From positions 1-64,000 of the forward strand of contig NZ_FTOA01000007.1 of NCBI RefSeq assembly GCF_900156605.1: a DNA stretch of 64,000 bases, read 5' to 3'. Of the stretch, positions 55,727 through 64,000 are shown one piece after another. Each line of letters starts with the position of its first letter. Positions within the stretch are counted from its first letter, which is position 1. Below the pieces are notes generated by a model. The model saw only the letters and a list, made by a program, of their open reading frames with translations, searched no databases and had not been told where the DNA came from. This stretch comes from Insolitispirillum peregrinum (GTDB taxonomy: Bacteria; Pseudomonadota; Alphaproteobacteria; Rhodospirillales; Rhodospirillaceae). The translations under genes and the position numbers were made by a program.

Positions 55727-57751
55727 TTACTCGGTGCCCTGGGTATCTTCGTCCATGCCGCCGGGAGTGTCGTCGCTGCCGGGGGCATCGTCGGGGGTGG
55801 CGGTGTCGCTGGCGGGCTGCTGTTGCGGCTGGGCCTGCTGAGCGGTGGTCTGTTGCGGCTGTTGCTGCGGCTGTTGCGGCGAATGCGACGGGGCGCGGTC
55901 CTTGGTATGGCCGACCGGGTCCAGCTTCAGGCATTCCATCATGATTTTCTGGGCAATCGGAGCCGCCACCGCCGAGCCGCCGCCGCCGTGTTCGACCACC
56001 ACCGAGATAACATAGCGTGGCGATTCATAGGGCGCAAAGCAGACGAACAGCGCATGGTCGCGCCGTTCCCACGGCAGGTCTTCGTTCTTGATCACCCCGT
56101 TGTCGCGCTCGGACTTGGAAATCCGGCGCACCTGTGCGGTGCCGGTCTTGCCAGCCATGTCGGCGCCGAATTCTGGCGGCAGCTTGACGCGCCACGCCGT
56201 GCCATAGGACCCGTTGACCACTTCCCACATGCCGCGCTTGGCCAGTTGAATGGCGGTGCGCGATACGCCCAGATCGGGCGGAGTTGGCGGGGTGCGCGGC
56301 ACCAGATGGTCGCCGTCGATCTGCATCTTGGTCAGGATCGGCTTGATGCCCAGCCCGCCATTGGCAATGCGCGAGGTCATCACCGCCAATTGCAGGGGGG
56401 TGGCGGTGATATAGCCTTGCCCGATCCCGGCCACCAGCGATTCCCCGGGGTGCCAGACATCACCCATCACCGCCTGTTTCCACCGGCGGTCGGGGATCAG
56501 TCCGCCCTTTTCCTTCGGCAGGCCGACGCCGGTCGGGGCCCCCAGACCAAACCGGCGGGCCATGTCGGCGATGCGGTCAATGCCAAGGCGGCGGGCGACT
56601 TCGTAGAAATAGACGTCGCACGAATTTTTCAGCGCGCCGACCATATCCATGTTGCCGTGACCACCCTTTTTCCAGCAGTGGAAGCGGGCGTTGCCCATGG
56701 TCATGTGGCCGGGGCAATTGACGGTCTGTTCCGGCTTGATCACCCCGGCTTCATAGGCGGCCATCGCCACCACCATCTTGAAGGTCGAGCCGGGGGCGTA
56801 CTGTCCGGCAATCGGTTTGTTGGCCAGCGGCGATTTCGGGCTGCTGGTCAGCGTTTTCCATTCTTCGTTGGTCAGGCCACGGTTAAAGGCGTTGGGGTCA
56901 TAGGCGGGCTGCGAGACCATGGCGAGGACTTCGCCGGTCATGCAGTCCATCACCACCACCGTGCCGCTTTCCTCGCCCAGAGCCTTGGAGGCGGCTTCCT
57001 GAATGCGGATGTCGATGGTCAGAACCACGTCTTCGCCCGGTTGGCCGTCGGTGCGCGACAGCTCGCGGATCATGCGGCCCAAGGCATTGACTTCGACCTG
57101 ACTGTTGCCGCCCTTGCCGCGCAGGGGAAGATCGGCTTCTCGCTCGATGCCGTCCTTGCCAATGCGGAAACCCGGCAGTTCCAGCAGCGGGTCGCCGGTC
57201 AGGTCGTTTTCCGACACCGAGGCGACATAGCCCAGAACGTGCGCCACATCCGCGCCATAGGGGTAAAGGCGGGCCAGACCTTCGTCGATCACGATCCCCG
57301 GCAGGTCGGGAGCGTTGACCTGAATGCTGGCCATTTCTTCCCAGGTCAGGTTCTCGCGGATGGTCACCGGCACAAAGCTGCGCTTGCGGCGGATTTCACG
57401 CGCAATGCGCTGGCGGTCGTAATCGGTCAGCGGAATGATGTTCGACAGCGCATCCAGCGTCGCCTGTTGATCCTGAATTTTTTCCGAGATCAATAGGACG
57501 CGGAAATTCTGCTGGTTGATCGCCAGCGGCTCGCCGAACCGGTCCATGATGCGGCCTCGGGGGGGCGGCAACAGACGCAGGTTGATGCGGTTTTCATCCG
57601 ACAGGGTGCGGTATTTGTCGGCCTCGATGACCTGCAAATAATACATGCGCCCGACCAGCGCGCCGATCAGCACGCCTTTGCCGGCCCCTAACAGGGCCAT
57701 ACGGCGTGTAAACAGTTTCGCGCGGTCGCCGTCGCGATGCCTGCCTACCAT
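55727..57751 (-). CDS. mrdA: Penicillin-binding protein 2 (elongation transpeptidase)
   Basis: A 674-residue class B PBP that cross-links lateral-wall peptidoglycan. One membrane helix (about 19-40) is followed by the pedestal domain and the transpeptidase domain: catalytic S322 in GSTFK, S377 in NSCD, and GKTGTAQ near residue 540. The C-terminal 60 residues are a Gln/Pro/Ala/Asp-rich tail beyond the usual fold, probably disordered. It partners RodA. Confidence 0.95.
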   Translation of the reverse strand: MVGRHRDGDRAKLFTRRMALLGAGKGVLIGALVGRMYYLQVIEADKYRTLSDENRINLRLLPPPRGRIMDRFGEPLAINQQNFRVLLISEKIQDQQATLDALSNIIPLTDYDRQRIAREIRRKRSFVPVTIRENLTWEEMASIQVNAPDLPGIVIDEGLARLYPYGADVAHVLGYVASVSENDLTGDPLLELPGFRIGKDGIEREADLPLRGKGGNSQVEVNALGRMIRELSRTDGQPGEDVVLTIDIRIQEAASKALGEESGTVVVMDCMTGEVLAMVSQPAYDPNAFNRGLTNEEWKTLTSSPKSPLANKPIAGQYAPGSTFKMVVAMAAYEAGVIKPEQTVNCPGHMTMGNARFHCWKKGGHGNMDMVGALKNSCDVYFYEVARRLGIDRIADMARRFGLGAPTGVGLPKEKGGLIPDRRWKQAVMGDVWHPGESLVAGIGQGYITATPLQLAVMTSRIANGGLGIKPILTKMQIDGDHLVPRTPPTPPDLGVSRTAIQLAKRGMWEVVNGSYGTAWRVKLPPEFGADMAGKTGTAQVRRISKSERDNGVIKNEDLPWERRDHALFVCFAPYESPRYVISVVVEHGGGGSAVAAPIAQKIMMECLKLDPVGHTKDRAPSHSPQQPQQQPQQTTAQQAQPQQQPASDTATPDDAPGSDDTPGGMDEDTQGTE

Positions 57752-57811
57752 GGTGTCACTCCTGATGGACCTGAATTACTGGACGAAACGTGGAGCCGGG
57801 GGCCGGTTGGA

Positions 57812-58327
57812 TCAGACATCGCGCAACAGGGCGATATGCAGGCGAACCAGCAGCCAGCCAATGACCGGATACATCGCAACCGTCATCAGATAAGCGTAAA
57901 AGGGGGCCTCGGGGCTGACAAGGGCACCGTTGACCGCCGAAATGCTCAGCCAGCGCAGCAGCGATGCCCCGCCTGCCACCAGCACAAAGGCCCCCCAGGT
58001 GACGGTGAACGATTTGCCGTTAAAGAACTTGTACTGGTGGACCACTCCGGCATGGACCAACAGCAGGACCAGCGAACCGATCCCCAGCGGCGCGCCCGAG
58101 ATGGTGTCTTCCAGCAGGCCGACAGCAAACACCACGCCATAGCCCATCAGGTCGGGGCGATGCGCCGCCCAGTAATAGACGGCAATCAGCGACAGCATCG
58201 GGCCGATGCGCACCAGACCGGGGACGTGGGACGGGATGATGGCCACCAGAACCAGCAGCAGCGTCGTCACCATCGGTACTTGATGGCGGGCAAAGGTATC
58301 AAGCCGTTGCCAGAATGTGGGACGCAT
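57812..58327 (-). CDS. mreD: Rod-shape-determining protein MreD
   Basis: A 171-residue inner-membrane protein with five to six hydrophobic helices and no large loops, placed between mreC and mrdA as in other bacteria. LMGYGVVFAVGLLEDTISGAPLG contains the conserved family segment, here noted as GLLEDTISGAPLG. Assignment relies on both sequence and position. Confidence 0.88.
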   Translation of the reverse strand: MRPTFWQRLDTFARHQVPMVTTLLLVLVAIIPSHVPGLVRIGPMLSLIAVYYWAAHRPDLMGYGVVFAVGLLEDTISGAPLGIGSLVLLLVHAGVVHQYKFFNGKSFTVTWGAFVLVAGGASLLRWLSISAVNGALVSPEAPFYAYLMTVAMYPVIGWLLVRLHIALLRDV

Positions 58328-58429
58328 GGCTCAGGGTTCCTTGGGCAGACTACGGATCAACAGGATAGCAACACCCCATCCCCCGCTTGGTGAACGGGAA
58401 ATGGGGCGAATGCGGCCGGACAGGCCGGG

Positions 58430-59317
58430 TCAGCGCTTGCTGTCGGCTTTGCTGGTCGGCGGAGCGATATCGGACAGGATACCGGACAACCCGAAATCAA
58501 TGATCCGCACATAACTCAGGCGGTCACGCTGGAAATAGGGTTCGATCTTGACGTCGCTATCATTGACGGCGGTTACCACCCCCACCGGCAGGCCGGGCGG
58601 AAAAGCACCGGCATCACCCGAGGTCACCACCCGGTCACCGGGAACGATCGACTGCAGGGCTTTCAGGAACAACAGGCGTGGCCGGTCGCTGTTGTCACCG
58701 GCCAGAATCGCCCGCTGACCGGCATTGCCGACCATCACCGGAATGCGCGAATTGATGTCGGTGATCAGCAGGACGCGGGCCGAGCGGCGGCCAGCCTCGG
58801 AAATGCGGCCCACCAGACCTTCGCCGGACATCACCGCCTGACCCTTTTCCACCGTGTCCTGTTCCCCGGCGGTGACCAGCAGCGACTGGGCAAACGAGCC
58901 GCCAGTGTCGGCGACCACGCGCGCCGAGACAAAGCTCGATTGCGGTTCGGGGACGAAGTTCAGCAGCGATTTCAGGGATTCGCCCTGGGTTTCCAGCTGG
59001 CGGGCGGTGGTCTGCCAGCGCAGCAGGCGTTCGTTTTCCTGCCGCAGGCGGCGGTTTTCTTCGCGGATGCCGATCAGTTCGCGCACGTTGTCGACCATTT
59101 CGGCGACGCTGGAGGCCGGGCGGGACATCATGTCGATGGCCGGCGCAACGGCGTCGGTGGCGGTGGTGCGGAACCGCTCGACCAGCAGGATGTCGGCCTT
59201 TCCCAGCAGCATCAGGGCGAACGACGCCCCGACCAGCAGGACAAGAGCAAAGCGTGCGACGAGAGAACGGATGTGCCCCAGACGGGACGGACTCGCAGAC
59301 GGCTGCTTCACGGACAC
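58430..59317 (-). CDS. mreC: Rod-shape-determining protein MreC
   Basis: A bitopic periplasmic scaffold that links MreB to PBP2/RodA. With the GTG at 59317 it has 295 residues: membrane helix (about 20-40), coiled coil (IREENRRLRQENERLLRW) and the beta-rich core (GLVGRISEAGRRSARVLLI, GDRVVTSGDAGAFPPGLPVG). An ATG at 59404 would add 29 unconserved residues; a second GTG two codons downstream is also possible. AGGG lies 4 bases before the chosen start. Confidence 0.9.
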   Translation of the reverse strand: MSVKQPSASPSRLGHIRSLVARFALVLLVGASFALMLLGKADILLVERFRTTATDAVAPAIDMMSRPASSVAEMVDNVRELIGIREENRRLRQENERLLRWQTTARQLETQGESLKSLLNFVPEPQSSFVSARVVADTGGSFAQSLLVTAGEQDTVEKGQAVMSGEGLVGRISEAGRRSARVLLITDINSRIPVMVGNAGQRAILAGDNSDRPRLLFLKALQSIVPGDRVVTSGDAGAFPPGLPVGVVTAVNDSDVKIEPYFQRDRLSYVRIIDFGLSGILSDIAPPTSKADSKR

Positions 59318-59429
59318 AAGACCCTGATGCCAGAGAAAACCAAAGGCGGCACAGATCACCGGGGAGACACGGACCCGACCGCAACAACGGGAACCGGCCA
59401 GCAAGGGAGGTGCTGGCCGGTCGGTAGGC

Positions 59430-61133
<1,704 letters not shown>

Positions 61134-61925
61134 CTAAAGTTCGCTTTTTGGCGGGTGCAGAGTCTGCCATTGCTGTTGCCGATGGCATTGCCAGGCGGCG
61201 GCGCTGACGGCGGCGGCGGTCAGGACGGTCAGTACCATGCCCAGATTCGACAGCACAATCAAAAGGGCCCCCAACGCCTTGCCGCTGTCGGCGGCGGCCT
61301 TGAACAGCGGCAGGATCACCAGCCCAACCACAAGGTTACTGACAATCACCGTGATGGCCAGCCCGCCAAGGGTGGTGAGGGCGCTGGACCATCGCAAGGC
61401 CCATGGCAGGGGAGGCAACGGGCGGCCGAGGCTGGTCTCTGCCGGAGCAATCTGCGCCACGCTCAGCAACCAGCCGCCACCGGCCAGCACGAAGGCCACC
61501 AGCGTGGCCCAGGCCAGCCCACTCTGGTCATGGGCGGCGGTGGCGATGATCAGCACCGGGGCGAACGACAAGCCCCACAGGGTGAGGCCATGGAAGCCCT
61601 GATGGCGCCACTCTGCCGCCCGGCGTGGCGAACTGAGCGCATCGGCACTGGGCAGGACGCCAGCGGGGCGGACCACCACCCGCGCCGCCTGCGCCATGCC
61701 CAGCGGTGCCAGATACAGCCAGGCCAGCAGGGTCGGCCCATAGGGCAGGGGAATCTCCAGACCACTGCTTTTGGTCAGCCAGCGGAACAGCGGGCCGGAA
61801 ACCAGCACATCAACCGCCATGCCGGTGGCCCAGAGCATGGCCAGCAAGGCCCCGCGCCGAGAGAGGATTTCGGCACAGGCGGACAGCGCGGCTCGCCAGA
61901 GGGGAACGGGGGCTGGGGCTGGCAT
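61134..61925 (-). CDS. Hypothetical multi-pass membrane protein
   Basis: A 263-residue protein with about six hydrophobic helices (for example LLAMLWATGMAVDVLV, LAWLYLAPLGMAQA, LAITVIVSNLVVGLVILPLF). No motif identifies a family; it is not an obvious transporter. GGAG lies 7 bases before the ATG at 61925. It begins 34 bases after the MFS gene on the same strand, so the two are probably cotranscribed. Confidence 0.6.
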   Translation of the reverse strand: MPAPAPVPLWRAALSACAEILSRRGALLAMLWATGMAVDVLVSGPLFRWLTKSSGLEIPLPYGPTLLAWLYLAPLGMAQAARVVVRPAGVLPSADALSSPRRAAEWRHQGFHGLTLWGLSFAPVLIIATAAHDQSGLAWATLVAFVLAGGGWLLSVAQIAPAETSLGRPLPPLPWALRWSSALTTLGGLAITVIVSNLVVGLVILPLFKAAADSGKALGALLIVLSNLGMVLTVLTAAAVSAAAWQCHRQQQWQTLHPPKSEL

Positions 61926-61959
61926 CACAACGGCTCCGTGTGGCGGAAAGGGCGGTGCG

Positions 61960-63147
61960 TCAGCTTGCCACCACCGGCTTGCGGCGGGCAACGATCATCG
62001 CCCACACCCACAGCAGGAATCCGCCAAAGGCCAGCAGACTGCCAACCCAGCCCGACGAGGCCCAGCCCCAGCCTGCTGCAATCGCCAGCCCGGCCAGCCA
62101 TGGCCCCAGTGCGTTGGCAAAGTTGAAGGCACTGTGATTCAGCGCCGCCGCCAGCGTTTGGGCATCACCCGCCACATCCATCAGGCGGGTTTGCAGGATC
62201 GGCCCCAATCCGCCGCCAAAGCCGATCAGGATCACCACCCCGGTCACCAGCCACGGCGAGCCGGTGGCCGCCGGATAAAGGGCCAGAGCCACCGTGCTCC
62301 ACAGCAACAGAATGCCTGCCGCCCACATGTGGATGCGGTCAGCGGCCCATGCCGCCGCCAGATTGCCGATCACCAGCCCAACCCCCAGCAGGCTGAGGAC
62401 CAGCGGCACCTGTTGCGCGCTGAGGCCGGTGACCTCCATCAGGGTCGAGGCGAGATAGGTATAGACGGCAAACAGCCCGCCAAAGCCAATCGCCCCGATG
62501 CCCAGCGTCAGCCACACCTGCCCGCGGACCAGCGCCCCCAGTTCGCGCAACGGGCTGGCCCCCGGGCGGGGCTTGTCCATTGGTGCATAGCGGGCGACCA
62601 GCGCCACGGTCAGCAAGGCCAGCACCGCCACCACCGCAAAGCCCCAGCGCCAGCCAAAATGCTGCCCCAGCAGGTTGGCAAACGGCACGCCGATGATGGT
62701 GGCAACCGACAGCCCCAGCATCATGCGCGCCACCGACTGCGCCCGTTTCTGCGGCGGCACCAGCGACACCGCCACCAGTGCCGCCACCCCGAAATAGGCT
62801 CCGTGCGGAACACCGCTGAAAAAGCGGAAGATCATCATCCATGTATAGGACGGCGACAGCGCGGTCAGGGCATTGCCCACCGCAAACATGACCATCAGTG
62901 CCAACAGCACGGTCTTGCGAGGCAGCCGCGCTGCCATCACCGCCAACACCGGCGCCCCCAGCACCACCCCCAGCGCATAGGCGCTGATGGTGTGGCCTGC
63001 GGTCGGCTCGTCAATGTGGAGGTCACGCGCAAAGTAGGGTAGCAAACTCATCGAGGCGAATTCGGTGGTGCCAATGGCAAATCCCCCCATCGCCAGCGCA
63101 AACAACACCAGCCCCGGCGACAGCGGGGCGGAGGGGTGGGACGCCAT
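61960..63147 (-). CDS. MFS transporter, DHA1-type
   Basis: A 395-residue major facilitator protein with twelve predicted helices. The opening GGFAIGTTEFASMSLLPYFA is characteristic of the AraJ/NepI/YdhP group of drug:proton antiporter-like exporters. The conserved loop RLPRKTVLL (motif A-like) and SGVPHGAYFGVAALVAVSLV are present. The exported substrate is unknown; arabinose, purine nucleosides and drugs are known for relatives. No regulator gene is adjacent. Confidence 0.88.
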   Translation of the reverse strand: MASHPSAPLSPGLVLFALAMGGFAIGTTEFASMSLLPYFARDLHIDEPTAGHTISAYALGVVLGAPVLAVMAARLPRKTVLLALMVMFAVGNALTALSPSYTWMMIFRFFSGVPHGAYFGVAALVAVSLVPPQKRAQSVARMMLGLSVATIIGVPFANLLGQHFGWRWGFAVVAVLALLTVALVARYAPMDKPRPGASPLRELGALVRGQVWLTLGIGAIGFGGLFAVYTYLASTLMEVTGLSAQQVPLVLSLLGVGLVIGNLAAAWAADRIHMWAAGILLLWSTVALALYPAATGSPWLVTGVVILIGFGGGLGPILQTRLMDVAGDAQTLAAALNHSAFNFANALGPWLAGLAIAAGWGWASSGWVGSLLAFGGFLLWVWAMIVARRKPVVAS

Positions 63148-63265
63148 GTCTGGTCTCCTGAAGAGCGGGAAAGGGCGCTATATGTCGGCAAATTTGCTGC
63201 AATGCAAGAGAAGCTCCCCTGATGAGGGGGACTGCTTTGCAAGAGGCGGTTGTATCACTCCACTG

Positions 63266-63293
63266 TTGACCACGCCCGCCATTTGATTATTAT
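63266..63293 (+). promoter_or_regulatory. Promoter of the CAT-anticodon tRNA
   Basis: TTGACC (63266-63271) and TATTAT (63288-63293) spaced by 16 bases; the predicted start falls about 10 bases before the tRNA. Confidence 0.6.
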
Positions 63294-63310
63294 CCCGCTC
63301 CGTCCCTTGG

Positions 63311-63386
63311 GGGCCTGTAGCTCAATGGTTAGAGCCGACCGCTCATAACGGTCTGGTTGGGGGTTCGAGTCCCTCCGGGCCTACCA
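63311..63386 (+). tRNA. tRNA with CAT anticodon (Ile2 or elongator Met)
   Basis: Cloverleaf: acceptor GGGCCTG/CGGGCCT with two G-U pairs, D arm AGCTCAATGGTTAGAGCC, anticodon arm GACCG-CTCATAA-CGGTC, T arm GGGGG-TTCGAGT-CCCTC (one G-U pair), then A and CCA. CAT may be read as Met or, after lysidine modification by TilS, as Ile; the shape slightly favours Ile2 but this cannot be settled by eye. Confidence 0.93.
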
Positions 63387-64000
63387 CCTTTTCCGATAAA
63401 GACTTCATTTTTGTCTCCGTCTGTCCCGGTCGTCTGGGCGGTAGTTGCAGCTGCTCCGATGGCATGGTAGCAGGTTGCTACTACTTGGCCGTCCGCGATG
63501 CGACAAACGATGCTGAAAATCAATTTTCGGCATATACATCAACCTAGGAGAGGTTGACCAGCAGGCTGACGATGAACATCCAAAATAAAGAGGTGATGGG
63601 AAGTGTGAGGATGGTGCTTATAAGATGCTTGTTGTAGTCCATATTTCTCAAGGAATATTTATAAAAATCGAAAAAATAGAAGTATATTCTCTGCTATAAA
63701 TGTATTCCAGAAGATGCTTCTGCAACTAGGATTGTCTGCGTATACATTCCTTCATGGGTAATATATTTGTGTTTTTTCTAAATGAACTGTAATGCTGTAG
63801 GTGTGACGCTATTCGATACGCACGTCAATGTCACCATTGGACTTGCCTAGGAAAAGTGAGAAGTGATTCCCGAACCTTGACAGGGTACCGCACTGTGGCA
63901 AAGGCGAGCGGTCGCCCTTCGCGGGTGATTGCCGGGGATCTTGGCATTACGACACGTTCGTTCTCCACTTTTCCAAGGCCAGCAAAAAAAAGCGCAAAAT
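63387..64000. other. AT-rich region after the tRNA, to window edge
   Basis: Composition drops sharply after the tRNA 3' end. No full gene is visible. The contents are one possible 32-residue membrane peptide gene (63544-63642) and a reading frame running off the edge (about 63850-64000) with GRPSRVIAGDLGITTRS, reminiscent of a helix-turn-helix but not identifiable. Probably the start of an inserted element. Confidence 0.45.
63544..63642 (-). CDS. Possible small single-helix membrane peptide
   Basis: A 32-codon frame beginning MDYNKHLISTIL and continuing with a hydrophobic stretch (SLFWMFIVSLLVNLS), consistent with one membrane helix. A weak GAG lies 5 bases before the ATG, and a TATAAA-like sequence is further upstream. 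No homologue is known to me; such a frame can arise by chance in AT-rich DNA. Confidence 0.25.
   Translation of the reverse strand: MDYNKHLISTILTLPITSLFWMFIVSLLVNLS

Noticed and set aside
63329-63523. 64-codon minus-strand frame near the tRNA
   Set aside because: Its C-terminal part is the antisense of the tRNA (GGTRTPNQ), a well-known annotation artefact.

Overview
This window looks like chromosomal DNA of a high-GC alphaproteobacterium, most likely of the Rhodospirillales type. The reasons are the operons mdh-sucC-sucD-sucA-sucB-lpd, ribF-ileS-lspA-DUF3035 lipoprotein and mreB-mreC-mreD-mrdA-rodA, an alphaproteobacterial-type gshA, a MutL carrying the endonuclease motif, and dispersed palindromic repeats of the kind common in alphaproteobacteria. 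The genus cannot be fixed from sequence alone.

Layout. 0-5 kb is accessory: a tyrosine recombinase, a decayed copy of an ArsR/DUF2892 locus, a LysR regulator divergent from a glutathione S-transferase and a flavin-binding protein, and an EamA transporter shortened by an internal deletion. 4.9-9.8 kb holds an intact ArsR-DUF2892 pair divergent from a two-gene RND efflux pump; the ArsR has the two-cysteine layout of SqrR/BigR/YgaV persulfide sensors. 9.8-25.5 kb is mixed housekeeping: an APH/P-loop kinase fusion, YchJ, a SPOR lipoprotein, Tat-exported carbonic anhydrase, a PLP decarboxylase, di-haem cytochrome c peroxidase with FNR-like and Irr-like sites, a chemoreceptor, chorismate mutase, gshA, rsmE, ubiA and methyltransferases. 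25.5-43 kb has mutL, pgi, two M16 peptidases, gloB, a TRIC-type channel, ribF-ileS-lspA-DUF3035, zapE and a lytic transglycosylase. 43.4-52.7 kb is the TCA-cycle operon, with hairpins at most gene junctions. 53-54.3 kb is an AT-rich insert with one FRG-domain gene beside tRNA-Lys. 54.5-60.5 kb is the rod-shape (elongasome) cluster. 61-63.2 kb has a membrane protein and an MFS transporter. A CAT-anticodon tRNA follows, then AT-rich DNA to the window edge.

How the genes fit together: gshA, the glutathione S-transferase and gloB share glutathione; the suc operon turns 2-oxoglutarate into succinate and supplies malate dehydrogenase; the mre/mrd genes and the transglycosylase build and trim the wall. 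The most notable signals are the persulfide-sensor-like control of an RND pump with a decaying duplicate, the FNR and Irr sites stacked at the peroxidase promoter, the lone FRG gene at tRNA-Lys, and a 54-bp palindromic unit amplified to four tandem copies.
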